Source: Deltaproteobacteria bacterium
GTDB lineage: Bacteria; Desulfobacterota; Binatia; DP-6
Direction: 5' to 3'
DNA length: 9,595 bases
Assembly (NCBI GenBank): GCA_005879205.1
Contig: VBLD01000065.1
Location: forward strand, 464-10,058
Numbering within the stretch: position 1 is the stretch's first letter; each line of letters begins with the position of its first letter. The translations under genes and the position numbers were made by a program. The notes beneath the pieces are model-generated. The model searched no databases and was not told where the DNA came from. It saw only the letters and a program-made list of their open reading frames with translations. Positions 1 through 9,208 of this stretch are shown piece after piece.

Positions 1-30
1 GCCTCCAGCCGCGGCGCATACTCCCTCCGC

Positions 31-68
31 AGCCGTGACGTCAAGGCTCTTTCTAACGTTTTTTTTTT
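31..68 (+). terminator. Possible weak terminator: imperfect hairpin followed by a T10 tract
   Basis: AGCC at 31-34 can pair with GGCT at 45-48, enclosing the palindrome TGACGTCA (36-43) with one G-A mismatch. After ten further bases there is a run of ten T (59-68), very unusual in DNA this GC-rich. If real, it would end transcription arriving from the left on the plus strand. The hairpin is weak and the T tract is too far from it for a textbook intrinsic terminator, so this is a tentative call. The tract has the wrong orientation (A-run) to terminate the minus-strand gene at 123-1034. The rest of bases 1-122 shows no gene I can support. Confidence 0.2.
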
Positions 69-122
69 AAACGAGGAGGGAGACCGGACGGAAGGGCTCA
101 GCGACCGGAGGGCGGCCGCCTC

Positions 123-1034
123 TCACGCGACCGTGTCGACCTCGCCCACGACCGCGAGCCCGCCGTTGGCGCAACGCGCCCGGAAGGTCACGCGCGGCGG
201 GCAGTGCGGCGCCAGCGTGGCGCGCAGCTCGATCACCGGCAGCGCGATCCAGAAGTTCCTGAGACCGGCGCGGATCACCGTGCCAGTTCCGTCGCGCTCG
301 GTGACGCTGATGCCGTGCTCCACCCGGGCGACCTCGACGCGCGACCAGGGGATCACGCGGCCACGGCGGCCAGCGCGGACCGCGATGCCGGCGCGATCGA
401 GCCGCACGCGACGGGCGTGCGCCACCCTGAGCGCCACCGCCCGCTCCGCCAGCGCGAGCCCGGCTCCGACCGCCAGCGCGGAGGCGCCCGCCACGACGAC
501 GGCGGCGACGGCCGCCGGCGCCCAGGCCCACCAGGCGAGCGCGCCCCACGCGGGCTCGAGCGCGGGCGCGAGCCGCACTTCCTCCCCGTCCTCGAGGCGC
601 TCCCAGGTCTCGGTGGCCAGCTCGGGAACCACGCGAGCGAGCGCGGCGCTCCAGAGCGTCGTCTCGGCGAGCGTGCGGAACGGAACGGCGATGCGGATCC
701 CGTCGCCGACGAGGACGAGGGTGCGTCCGCGCTGGGTGACCGTCTCGACGCGATCCCACGCGAGGCGGCGGACCTTCGCGCCGGGGCCCATCGCCGTGAC
801 CTCAGAGTCGTCGAGATGGTAGTGCCGGAAGCACTCGACCGGCGCGGGCAGCGAGCGGGCGAGCAGCCAGCCGACCGCGAGGAGGGCGATCGCGGCCCCG
901 GCGGGCCCGAGCGTCGCCACGACGAGCGGTCCGCCGCACAGCGCGAGACCCAGCCAGCTGAGCCAGCCGAGCGCCACCCGCCGCCGCGCGCCCGGAACGG
1001 TCAACCACAGGGCCTGTTCGACGTTCGTGCTCAT
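123..1034 (-). CDS. Membrane protein with duplicated TM-hairpin / PH-like domain architecture, unknown function
   Basis: The protein has 303 residues from the ATG at 1034. That start is preferred over an in-frame GTG at 1055 because AGGGGAG (1044-1050) sits 9 bases upstream of it, as a ribosome binding site should. Visible layout: hydrophobic stretches at about residues 20-42 and 44-62; a beta-rich module at about 70-120 with the pattern LDDSEVTA..G....RLAWDRVETV; a second hydrophobic region at about 162-198, long enough for two helices; and a second beta-rich module at about 207-265 with the pattern LDRAGIAV..G..GRVIPWSRVEVA. Both modules resemble the bacterial PH-like domains found in YdbS/YdbT-type membrane proteins, with the characteristic 'I/LxWxRVE' strand, so the protein looks like a tandem duplication. 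No catalytic motif is seen. It is divergent from argG and so probably not part of that pathway. The family assignment is an inference from pattern; the coding call rests on the good hydrophobicity pattern and ribosome binding site. Confidence 0.75.
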   Translation of the reverse strand: MSTNVEQALWLTVPGARRRVALGWLSWLGLALCGGPLVVATLGPAGAAIALLAVGWLLARSLPAPVECFRHYHLDDSEVTAMGPGAKVRRLAWDRVETVTQRGRTLVLVGDGIRIAVPFRTLAETTLWSAALARVVPELATETWERLEDGEEVRLAPALEPAWGALAWWAWAPAAVAAVVVAGASALAVGAGLALAERAVALRVAHARRVRLDRAGIAVRAGRRGRVIPWSRVEVARVEHGISVTERDGTGTVIRAGLRNFWIALPVIELRATLAPHCPPRVTFRARCANGGLAVVGEVDTVA

Positions 1035-1132
1035 CCCGCACCACTCCCCTTCCACTGTTGTCGGCGCATCGGGCCTGATTCTTGAGCACCCGACATTGGT
1101 TCCCCCTGGACCCTGTGGTAGGGGGGACGGCC
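1035..1132. promoter_or_regulatory. Divergent intergenic region / argG leader
   Basis: These 98 bases separate the minus-strand membrane-protein gene from argG and must hold the promoters of both, unless the argG operon is read from further upstream. I find no convincing -35/-10 pair or sigma-54 site on either strand. Both ribosome binding sites are visible: AGGGGAG (1044-1050, minus strand) and AGGGGGG (1120-1126, plus strand). An inverted repeat TCGGG (1069-1073) / CCCGA (1089-1093) lies just before the strong hairpin annotated separately at 1099-1128. No lysine riboswitch or T-box consensus is recognised. Confidence 0.5.
1099..1128 (+). promoter_or_regulatory. Hairpin sequestering the argG ribosome binding site
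   Basis: GTTCCCCCT (1099-1107) pairs with AGGGGGGAC (1120-1128) over nine base pairs (one G-U). Past a two-base bulge (GG, 1108-1109) the stem continues as ACC (1110-1112) with GGT (1117-1119), closed by the loop CTGT. The 3' strand contains the whole Shine-Dalgarno sequence AGGGGGG, which ends 6 bases before the argG ATG. In RNA this fold would block ribosome entry, so translation of argG, and by coupling argH and the genes behind it, could be controlled here. The pairing is seen directly; a regulatory role is inference. Confidence 0.5.
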
Positions 1133-3740
<2,608 letters not shown>

Positions 3741-3744
<4 letters not shown>

Positions 3745-4178
3745 AGGCGCTCGCGATCCCGCTGGCCCTCCTCCTGCTCGGCGGCGCGTGCGGGCGCAAG
3801 AGCCGGCCGGTGGCGCCGGAGCTCGTCCGGCCGCGCGCCCCCGCAACGCTCGCCGCGTCGAGCACGCCCGAGGGCGTGCGTCTCACCTGGCTCCGGCCGC
3901 TGCAATACTCCGGCGGGCAGACCATGCACGATCTCGATCGGTTTCTCGTCGAGCGCGCCCCGGGCGAGGGAGCGGCGCCCACCTTCGCGCGCGTCGCCAC
4001 GGTCGTGCTCGAGGATCGCTTCCGCTTCCGCAAGGAGCGACGCCTCGACTGGCTCGACCACGACGTCAAGCCCGGCGACCGCTATCTGTACCGCGTGATC
4101 GCGGTGACGCGCGACGGCTCGCGCAGCAAGCCCGCCGGTCCGATCGCGATCCGCTACGAGGCGAAGGGAGCGCCATGA
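3741..4178 (+). CDS. Small lipoprotein with fibronectin type III-like domain, LptM-like N-terminus
   Basis: The protein has 145 residues from a GTG start that overlaps the argH stop; GGGAGG (3728-3733) lies 7 bases upstream and supports it. Residues 1-16 form a lipoprotein signal peptide (MKALAIPLALLLLGGA), followed by Cys17, the probable lipidation site; the lipobox is slightly off consensus, with Gly at -3. The sequence after the cysteine, CGRKSRPVAPE, resembles the CGxKGPxxxP start of LptM (YifL), a small outer-membrane lipoprotein encoded beside dapF or lysA in many proteobacteria and linked to LptD maturation. Residues about 34-140 look like one FN3 domain: EGVRLTWLRP, a central LDRFLVERA strand, then GDRYLYRVIAVTRDG and a final GPIAI strand. 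E. coli LptM lacks such a domain. The stop overlaps lysA by four bases. Lipoprotein status is fairly sure; the LptM relationship is inference from motif and location. Confidence 0.82.
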
Positions 4179-5431
4179 GCCACTTCACCCAGCGCGGCGG
4201 GGAGCTGCATTGCGAGGACGTGCCGCTCGCGTCGCTCGCCGCCACGCTCGGCACGCCGCTCTACGTCTACAGCAAGGCGGCGATCCTCGATCGCTTCCGT
4301 GCCTTCGACGGCGCCTTCGCCGGGGTCCCGCACCTCGTCTGCTTCGCGGTCAAGGCGAACGATCACCTCGCCATCCTGCGACTTCTCGCCCGCCACGGCG
4401 CGGGCTTCGACGTCGTGTCGGAGGGCGAGCTCTGGAAGGCGCTCCGCGCCGGCGCCGACGGCCGCAAGATCGTCTTCTCGGGGGTGGGGAAGACCGAAGC
4501 GGAGCTCGATGCGGCGCTCGCCGCGAACATCCTCATGATCAACGTCGAGTCCCCCCAGGAGCTCGACGCCGTCGAGCGCGTGGCCGCGCGGCGCGGGGTG
4601 CAGGCGCCGGTCAGCCTGCGCGTGAATCCCGACGTCGACCCGAAGACCCATCCGTACATCGCCACCGGTCTCAAGAAGAGCAAGTTCGGGATCGACTTCG
4701 GCGAGGCGCTCGCGACCTATGCGCGGGCGCGCAGCCTGCCCCACCTGGACGTGGTCGGCATCGACTGCCACATCGGCTCGCAGCTGACCGAGGTGACCCC
4801 CTTCGTCGACGCGCTCGCGCGCGTGCGCGAGCTCGCCGGCCGGCTGGTCGCCGACGGCGTCGGTCTCCGCTACCTCGACTTCGGCGGCGGCCTCGGCATC
4901 ACCTACAAGGACGAGACGCCGCCCACGCCGGCCGAGTACGCCGCCGCCATCAAGGCGGGGCTGCGCGGTCTCGATTGCACGCTCGTGCTCGAGCCGGGCC
5001 GCGCCGTCGTGGGCAACGCGGGCGTGCTCCTGACGCGCGTCCTCTACCGCAAGGACACCCCCGCCAAGCGCTTCGTGGTGGTCGACGGGGCGATGAACGA
5101 CCTCGTGCGGCCGGCGCTCTACGGCTCCTACCAGGCGATCGAGCCGGTGCGCCCGCGCGGCGGCTCCACGATCGTCGCCGACGTCGTCGGGCCGGTGTGC
5201 GAGAGCGGCGATTTCCTCGCCAAGGACCGCGAGCTCGAGGAGCCGGCGCCCGGCGATCTGCTGGCCGTCAGGAGCGCCGGCGCGTACGGTTACGTGATGG
5301 CCTCGAACTACAACGCGCGCCCCCGTCCGGCAGCCGTGCTGATTGACGGTTCGCGCCACCACATTGTAAGGGAACGCGAGACGCTCGAGGATCTGGTGCG
5401 CGGCGAGCGCCTCCCACCGGAACTCGGCTGA
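4175..5431 (+). CDS. lysA: Diaminopimelate decarboxylase
   Basis: This PLP enzyme converts meso-diaminopimelate to L-lysine and CO2, the last lysine step. The protein has 418 residues, a normal length, with an alanine-racemase-like barrel and a C-terminal beta domain. Key residues visible: PLP-binding Lys60 in CFAVKAND; NPDVDPKTHPYIATG followed by KKSKFGID; HIGSQ at 199-203; the phosphate loop DFGGGLGI; EPGR (substrate carboxylate binding); Cys342 in GPVCESGDFL, contributed to the partner's active site in the dimer; and GAYGYVMASNYN near the C-terminus. The ATG overlaps the lipoprotein stop (ATGA) and has AAGGGAG (4164-4170) four bases upstream. dapF follows after three bases. Confidence 0.97.
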   Translation: MSHFTQRGGELHCEDVPLASLAATLGTPLYVYSKAAILDRFRAFDGAFAGVPHLVCFAVKANDHLAILRLLARHGAGFDVVSEGELWKALRAGADGRKIVFSGVGKTEAELDAALAANILMINVESPQELDAVERVAARRGVQAPVSLRVNPDVDPKTHPYIATGLKKSKFGIDFGEALATYARARSLPHLDVVGIDCHIGSQLTEVTPFVDALARVRELAGRLVADGVGLRYLDFGGGLGITYKDETPPTPAEYAAAIKAGLRGLDCTLVLEPGRAVVGNAGVLLTRVLYRKDTPAKRFVVVDGAMNDLVRPALYGSYQAIEPVRPRGGSTIVADVVGPVCESGDFLAKDRELEEPAPGDLLAVRSAGAYGYVMASNYNARPRPAAVLIDGSRHHIVRERETLEDLVRGERLPPELG

Positions 5432-5434
5432 CAC

Positions 5435-6274
5435 ATGGCGACGCTGCGCTTCGCGAAGCTCCACGGCACGGCCAACGACTTCGTCTACGTCGACGCGCGC
5501 GAGGGATTCCCCGGCGACCCCGCGGCCCTCGCGCCCCGGCTCTGCGACCGGCGCCGCGGCATCGGTGCCGACGGCCTCATCTTGCTCCTGCCGCCGGCCG
5601 ACGGGGGCGACTGCCGCATGGTGATCTACAATGCCGACGGCAGCCGGCCCGAGATGTGCGGCAACGGCATCCGTGGCCTCGCCAAGTTCGTCCACGACCG
5701 CGGGCTGGTGCGCACCAACCCGCTCCGCGTCGAGACCGACGCGGGCGTGAAGACCGTCGACGCCGAGGTTGCCGGCGGCCGGGTCGCCCGCGTCACCGTG
5801 GACATGGGCGTACCGGTATGGGACGGCCGGCAGATCCCCGTGGATGCCGACGGCGAGGTGATCGAGCGGCCGCTCGACGTCGCCGGGCGCGGCTACCACG
5901 TCACCTGCCTCTCGATGGGAAACCCGCATTGCGTCGTCTTCGTCGACGACGTCGACGGCCTGCCGCTCGCCGAGATCGGCCCGCGCTTCGAGCGCCACCC
6001 GTTCTTTCCGCGGCGCGTGAACACCGAGTTCGTCCGGGCGACGGCGCGCGACCGGCTCGTGATGCGGGTGTGGGAGCGCGGCGCCGGCGAGACGCTCGCC
6101 TGCGGCACGGGCGCCTGTGCGGCCGCGGTCGCCGCGGCGCGCACGGGGCGAAGCGAGCATCGGGTCGTGGTCGCGTTGCCGGGCGGCGAGCTCCTGATCG
6201 ACTGGCGGCCCGACGACCACGTGTACATGACCGGGGACGCGGTCGAGGTCTTCGAAGGCCGCATCGAGGTGTAG
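5435..6274 (+). CDS. dapF: Diaminopimelate epimerase
   Basis: This cofactor-independent racemase converts LL-diaminopimelate to meso-diaminopimelate, used for lysine and for peptidoglycan. The protein has 279 residues, the usual size. Both active-site cysteines are present in their family contexts: Cys75 in EMCGNGIRG and Cys223 in ETLACGTGACAAA. The N-terminal FAKLHGTANDFVYVD, SMGNPHCVVFVDDV, and VNTEFV are further signatures of the two pseudo-symmetric halves. The start lies three bases after the lysA stop and lacks a strong Shine-Dalgarno, so coupling to lysA is likely. dapA starts one base after the stop. Confidence 0.97.
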   Translation: MATLRFAKLHGTANDFVYVDAREGFPGDPAALAPRLCDRRRGIGADGLILLLPPADGGDCRMVIYNADGSRPEMCGNGIRGLAKFVHDRGLVRTNPLRVETDAGVKTVDAEVAGGRVARVTVDMGVPVWDGRQIPVDADGEVIERPLDVAGRGYHVTCLSMGNPHCVVFVDDVDGLPLAEIGPRFERHPFFPRRVNTEFVRATARDRLVMRVWERGAGETLACGTGACAAAVAAARTGRSEHRVVVALPGGELLIDWRPDDHVYMTGDAVEVFEGRIEV

Positions 6275-6275
6275 G

Positions 6276-7148
6276 ATGCTGACCGGCTCCATGACGGCGC
6301 TCGTCACGCCCTTCCGGGCGGGCGAGATCGATCGGCGCGCGCTCGCGGCGCTGGTCGAGCGACAGATCGAGGCCGGCACGCACGCGCTCGTGCCCTGTGG
6401 CTCGACCGGCGAGTCCGCGACGCTCACGCACGCCGAGCACGTCGACATCGTGGGGCAGGTGGTCCGGCTCGCGCGCAAGCGGGTGCCGGTGATCGCCGGC
6501 ACCGGCTCGAACTCCACCGCCGAGGCGATCCGGCTGACCCGCGGCGCCGAGGAGGCGGGCGCCGACGGCGCGCTCCTGATCTCGCCCTACTACAACAAGC
6601 CGACGCAGGAGGGCATCTACCGTCACTACGCCGCGGTGGCGGAAGCGACGCGGCTGCCGATCATCCTCTACAACATTCCCGGCCGGACCGCATCGAACAT
6701 GACTCCCGAGACGATCGGGCGGCTGTCGCGCATCGCGAACATCGTCGGCGTCAAGGAGGCGAGCGGCTCGCTGGCGCAGGTGCTCGAGGTCATCGAGGCG
6801 TCGGGGCCCGACTTCGCCGTCTACTCCGGCGACGACATCCTCACGCTGCCGATCATGGCGGCCGGCGGCAAGGGCGCGATCTCGGTGGGCGCGAACCTCC
6901 TGCCCCACGAGTTCGCCGAGCTGACCGAGACGTTGCTCGCCGGCGACCTCGAGCGCGGCCGCGGCCTCATGCACCGGCTCCTGCCGCTCATGCACGCCAT
7001 GAGCCTCGAGGTGAACCCTATCCCGGTGAAGACCGCGCTCGCGCGCATGGGCCAGTGCGCCGAGGAGTTCCGGCTCCCCCTCACCTGCGCGAGCGCCGCG
7101 ACCCGGGCGAAGCTCGAGAGCGTGCTGCGGGAGTACGAGCTTGTCTGA
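6276..7148 (+). CDS. dapA: 4-hydroxy-tetrahydrodipicolinate synthase
   Basis: The enzyme condenses pyruvate with aspartate semialdehyde, the committed step of the DAP/lysine branch. It is a class I aldolase-type TIM barrel, 290 residues, typical length. Visible active-site elements: Thr44 in GSTGES; Tyr105-Tyr106 in SPYYNKP; Tyr132 in LYNIPGRT; and the Schiff-base Lys160 in VGVKEASG. The ATG is one base after the dapF stop, and GAGGTG (6266-6271), inside the end of dapF, serves as ribosome binding site. The 3' end overlaps dapB by eight bases. Whether the enzyme is lysine-inhibited cannot be read with confidence from the sequence. Confidence 0.97.
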   Translation: MLTGSMTALVTPFRAGEIDRRALAALVERQIEAGTHALVPCGSTGESATLTHAEHVDIVGQVVRLARKRVPVIAGTGSNSTAEAIRLTRGAEEAGADGALLISPYYNKPTQEGIYRHYAAVAEATRLPIILYNIPGRTASNMTPETIGRLSRIANIVGVKEASGSLAQVLEVIEASGPDFAVYSGDDILTLPIMAAGGKGAISVGANLLPHEFAELTETLLAGDLERGRGLMHRLLPLMHAMSLEVNPIPVKTALARMGQCAEEFRLPLTCASAATRAKLESVLREYELV

Positions 7149-7950
7149 TCCCGTCCGGCTCGTCGTCTGCGGGGCGGCGGGACGCATGGGACGGCTGCTG
7201 GTGGCGCTGGCGCGCGAGGACCGTCGCTTCGCGGTCGTGGGCGCGGTCGAGGCGCCGGGCCATCCCGCCCTCGGGCGCGACGCGGGCGAGGTGGCCGGCG
7301 GCGCCGCGCTCGGCGTCGCGCTCGTCGGCGAGCTCCGGCCGATCTGCGGCCCCGAGCAGGTCGTGCTCGACTTCACCGCCCCCGCGGCGGCGCTCGCGCA
7401 CGCGCGCGTCGCCGCCGAGTGCGGCGCCGGCCTGGTGGTCGGGACGACGGGACTCCAGGCGGAGGAGGACCGCGAGCTCCGCGCCCAGGCCGACCGCACG
7501 CGCGCCGTCATCGCGCCCAACATGAGCGTCGGCGTCACGGTGCTGACCGAGCTCGTCGCGCAGGCGGCGCGTCTCCTGGGCGAGGGGTTCGAAGCCGAGA
7601 TCGTCGAGCTCCACCATCACGACAAGAAGGACGCCCCGAGCGGCACGGCGCTCGCCCTCGGGCGCGCGGTGGCGGCGGCCCGCGATCAGGACTTCACGCG
7701 CGTCGGCGTCCTCGCCCGGCAGGGCCTGGTAGGCGCCCGGAGCCGGCACGAGATCGGTGTCGTCGCCCTCCGCGCCGGGGACGTGGTCGGCGATCACACG
7801 GTCGTCTTCGGCGGCCTCGGCGAACGCCTCGAGCTCGTCCACCGCGCGCAGAGCCGCGAGTGCCTGGCGCGCGGCGCGCTGCGCGCCGCCGGCTGGGTGG
7901 CGTCGCAGCCGGCGGGCGTGTACTCGATGCGCGACGTCCTGGGGCTCTGA
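7141..7950 (+). CDS. dapB: 4-hydroxy-tetrahydrodipicolinate reductase
   Basis: The enzyme reduces the DapA product with NAD(P)H to tetrahydrodipicolinate. The protein has 269 residues, normal for the family. The Rossmann motif GAAGRMG is at residues 11-17, followed by LDFT, VVGTTG and the APNMSVGV hinge. The substrate loop ELHHHDKKDAPSGTA carries the catalytic His158 and Lys162 by alignment with the E. coli HHRHKVDAPSG motif. Translation starts at a TTG (7141) inside the last codons of dapA; CGGGAG (7128-7133) is 7 bases upstream, and homologues begin just before the VRLVVCGAAG strand, so TTG is the best start. A weak start codon and an 8-base overlap suggest coupling to dapA. The gene ends 67 bases before dapL. 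Confidence 0.96.
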   Translation: MSDPVRLVVCGAAGRMGRLLVALAREDRRFAVVGAVEAPGHPALGRDAGEVAGGAALGVALVGELRPICGPEQVVLDFTAPAAALAHARVAAECGAGLVVGTTGLQAEEDRELRAQADRTRAVIAPNMSVGVTVLTELVAQAARLLGEGFEAEIVELHHHDKKDAPSGTALALGRAVAAARDQDFTRVGVLARQGLVGARSRHEIGVVALRAGDVVGDHTVVFGGLGERLELVHRAQSRECLARGALRAAGWVASQPAGVYSMRDVLGL

Positions 7951-8017
7951 GAGAACGACCTTTGTAAAAGCCGGGTGTCTCGGCTAGAAGCGAGACCGCC
8001 GCCGGGGGGCTCACGCG
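7951..8017 (+). promoter_or_regulatory. dapB-dapL spacer with two overlapping, mutually exclusive hairpins
   Basis: This is the largest gap within the operon. AGCCG (7969-7973) can pair with CGGCT (7981-7985), and GTCTCG (7977-7982) can pair perfectly with CGAGAC (7991-7996); the two stems share bases and cannot form together. A G6 run (8004-8009) lies 8 bases before the proposed ATT start of dapL and is the only candidate ribosome binding site. No T tract follows either stem, so this is not an intrinsic terminator. Any regulatory role is inference. Confidence 0.3.
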
Positions 8018-9181
8018 ATTCAGATCAAAAAAGCCCAGCGAATCCAGACTCTTCCGCCGTACCTCTTCGCTTCGATAGACCGGGTGAAGAAGGAGCTCTT
8101 GGCGCGCGGGGTCGACGTCATCAACCTCGGCGTTGGCGACCCCGACACGCCGACTCCCGCCCACATCGTCGCCCGGCTCGCCGAGGCCGCCGCCAATCCC
8201 GCCAACCATCGCTACCCCGACTACGAGGGGTTGTTCGCGTTCCGCGAGGCGGCGGCGCGGTGGATGGAGCGGCGATACGGAGTGCGCGCCGACCCGGCGA
8301 CCGAGGTCGTGTCGCTCATCGGCTCGAAGGAGGGGATCGCCAACATGGCGGTCGCCTTCGTCGACCCGGGCGACATCGTGCTCGTTCCGGATCCGGGTTA
8401 TCCCGTCTATCACATCGGGGCGGCCTTCAACGGCGGCCAGACCTACCGCCTCCCGCTCAGACGCGAGAACGCATTCCTCCCGGATCTCGCCGCGATTCCC
8501 GCCGACGTCGCACGCGGCGCCAAGCTTCTCTGGCTGAGCTATCCGAACAATCCCACCGCCGCCGTCGCGCCAGCCACGTTCCTCGCCGACGCCGTTCGCT
8601 TCGCGGAGCGTCACGGCGTGATCCTCTGCCACGATGCCGCCTACGCGGAGATCTATTTCGGCGACCGGCCCTCGAGCATCCTCGAGATACCCGGCGGGCG
8701 AGACGTCGCGATCGAGTTCCACTCGCTCTCGAAGACCTTCAACATGACGGGCTGGCGCGTCGGCTTCGCCGTGGGGAACCCGGAGCTGATCGCGGGGCTG
8801 GGGCAGGTCAAGACCAACGTCGACTCGGGTGTCTTCCAGGCGGTCCAGGAAGCGGCGATCGCGGCGCTCTCGGGAGACTACGGTGTCGTCGAACGTCTGC
8901 GCGCCACCTACCGCGCGCGGCGCGACGTACTGGTCGCGGGCCTCGGCACCGTCGGCCTGCCCTGCGATCCACCCGCGGGCACATTCTACGTCTGGGTGCC
9001 GGTGCCTCGCGGCACGACGGCCGCGGAGCTAGCCACCCGCTGCCTCACCGAGGCCGGCGTCGTGGTGACGCCCGGCAACGGGTTCGGAGAGGCCGGCGAG
9101 GGATACGTCCGGATGACGCTGTGCACCCGGACTGAACGGTTGCGGGAGGCGGTGGAGCGGCTCGGCGGCCTCCGGCTCTAG
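8018..9181 (+). CDS. dapL: LL-diaminopimelate aminotransferase, probably starting at ATT
   Basis: This PLP enzyme converts tetrahydrodipicolinate directly to LL-diaminopimelate with glutamate as amino donor. It is a class I/II aminotransferase of the DapL type found in methanogens, clostridia and desulfo-bacteria, often annotated DapC_direct. With the ATT start it has 387 residues, the family length. Motifs: QRIQTLPPYLF (7-17), GVGDPDTPTP (38-47), ANHRYPDYEG, SLIGSKEGIA, PDPGYPVY, YPNNPTAA (175-182), CHDAAYAEI, PLP Lys239 in HSLSKTFNMTGWR, VVTPGNGFGEAGEGY and Arg365 for the substrate carboxylate. The frame is closed by a TAG at 7985, and from there to residue 22 there is no ATG, GTG, TTG or CTG. 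The first standard start is GTG 8084 (residue 23), which would remove the conserved N-terminus and has no ribosome binding site. Function is secure; the start is inferred from homology. Confidence 0.93.
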   Translation: MQIKKAQRIQTLPPYLFASIDRVKKELLARGVDVINLGVGDPDTPTPAHIVARLAEAAANPANHRYPDYEGLFAFREAAARWMERRYGVRADPATEVVSLIGSKEGIANMAVAFVDPGDIVLVPDPGYPVYHIGAAFNGGQTYRLPLRRENAFLPDLAAIPADVARGAKLLWLSYPNNPTAAVAPATFLADAVRFAERHGVILCHDAAYAEIYFGDRPSSILEIPGGRDVAIEFHSLSKTFNMTGWRVGFAVGNPELIAGLGQVKTNVDSGVFQAVQEAAIAALSGDYGVVERLRATYRARRDVLVAGLGTVGLPCDPPAGTFYVWVPVPRGTTAAELATRCLTEAGVVVTPGNGFGEAGEGYVRMTLCTRTERLREAVERLGGLRL

Positions 9182-9208
9182 GACACTGCACGGTCCGAGA
9201 GCCAGCGC

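Noticed and set aside
111..120. GGCGGCCGCC palindrome near the end of the minus-strand gene
   Set aside because: A perfect palindrome without a usable loop and with no U-run on the minus-strand side; common by chance at this GC content and not a convincing terminator.
1053..1055. GTG as start of the minus-strand membrane protein
   Set aside because: The Shine-Dalgarno AGGGGAG lies downstream of this codon and is well spaced for the ATG at 1034.
204..1085. Plus-strand open frames over the region of the minus-strand membrane protein
   Set aside because: Their translations are charged, repetitive and without domain features, whereas the minus-strand frame gives clear hydrophobic segments and repeated beta modules plus a ribosome binding site.
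1082..1117. Earlier in-frame starts for argG (TTG 1082, GTG 1115)
   Set aside because: The residues they would add do not belong to the family, and the strong ribosome binding site at 1120-1126 lies downstream of them.
4154..6517. A 787-codon open frame on the minus strand across lysA, dapF and the start of dapA
   Set aside because: It lies antisense to three genes with intact catalytic motifs. Its translation is low-complexity Arg/Ala/Val/His-rich with no domain pattern; such long antisense frames are expected in GC-rich codon-biased DNA.
8084..8086. GTG 8084 as the dapL start
   Set aside because: It has no ribosome binding site and would delete conserved residues such as the LPPYLF motif; kept only as a fallback if the ATT start is disproved.
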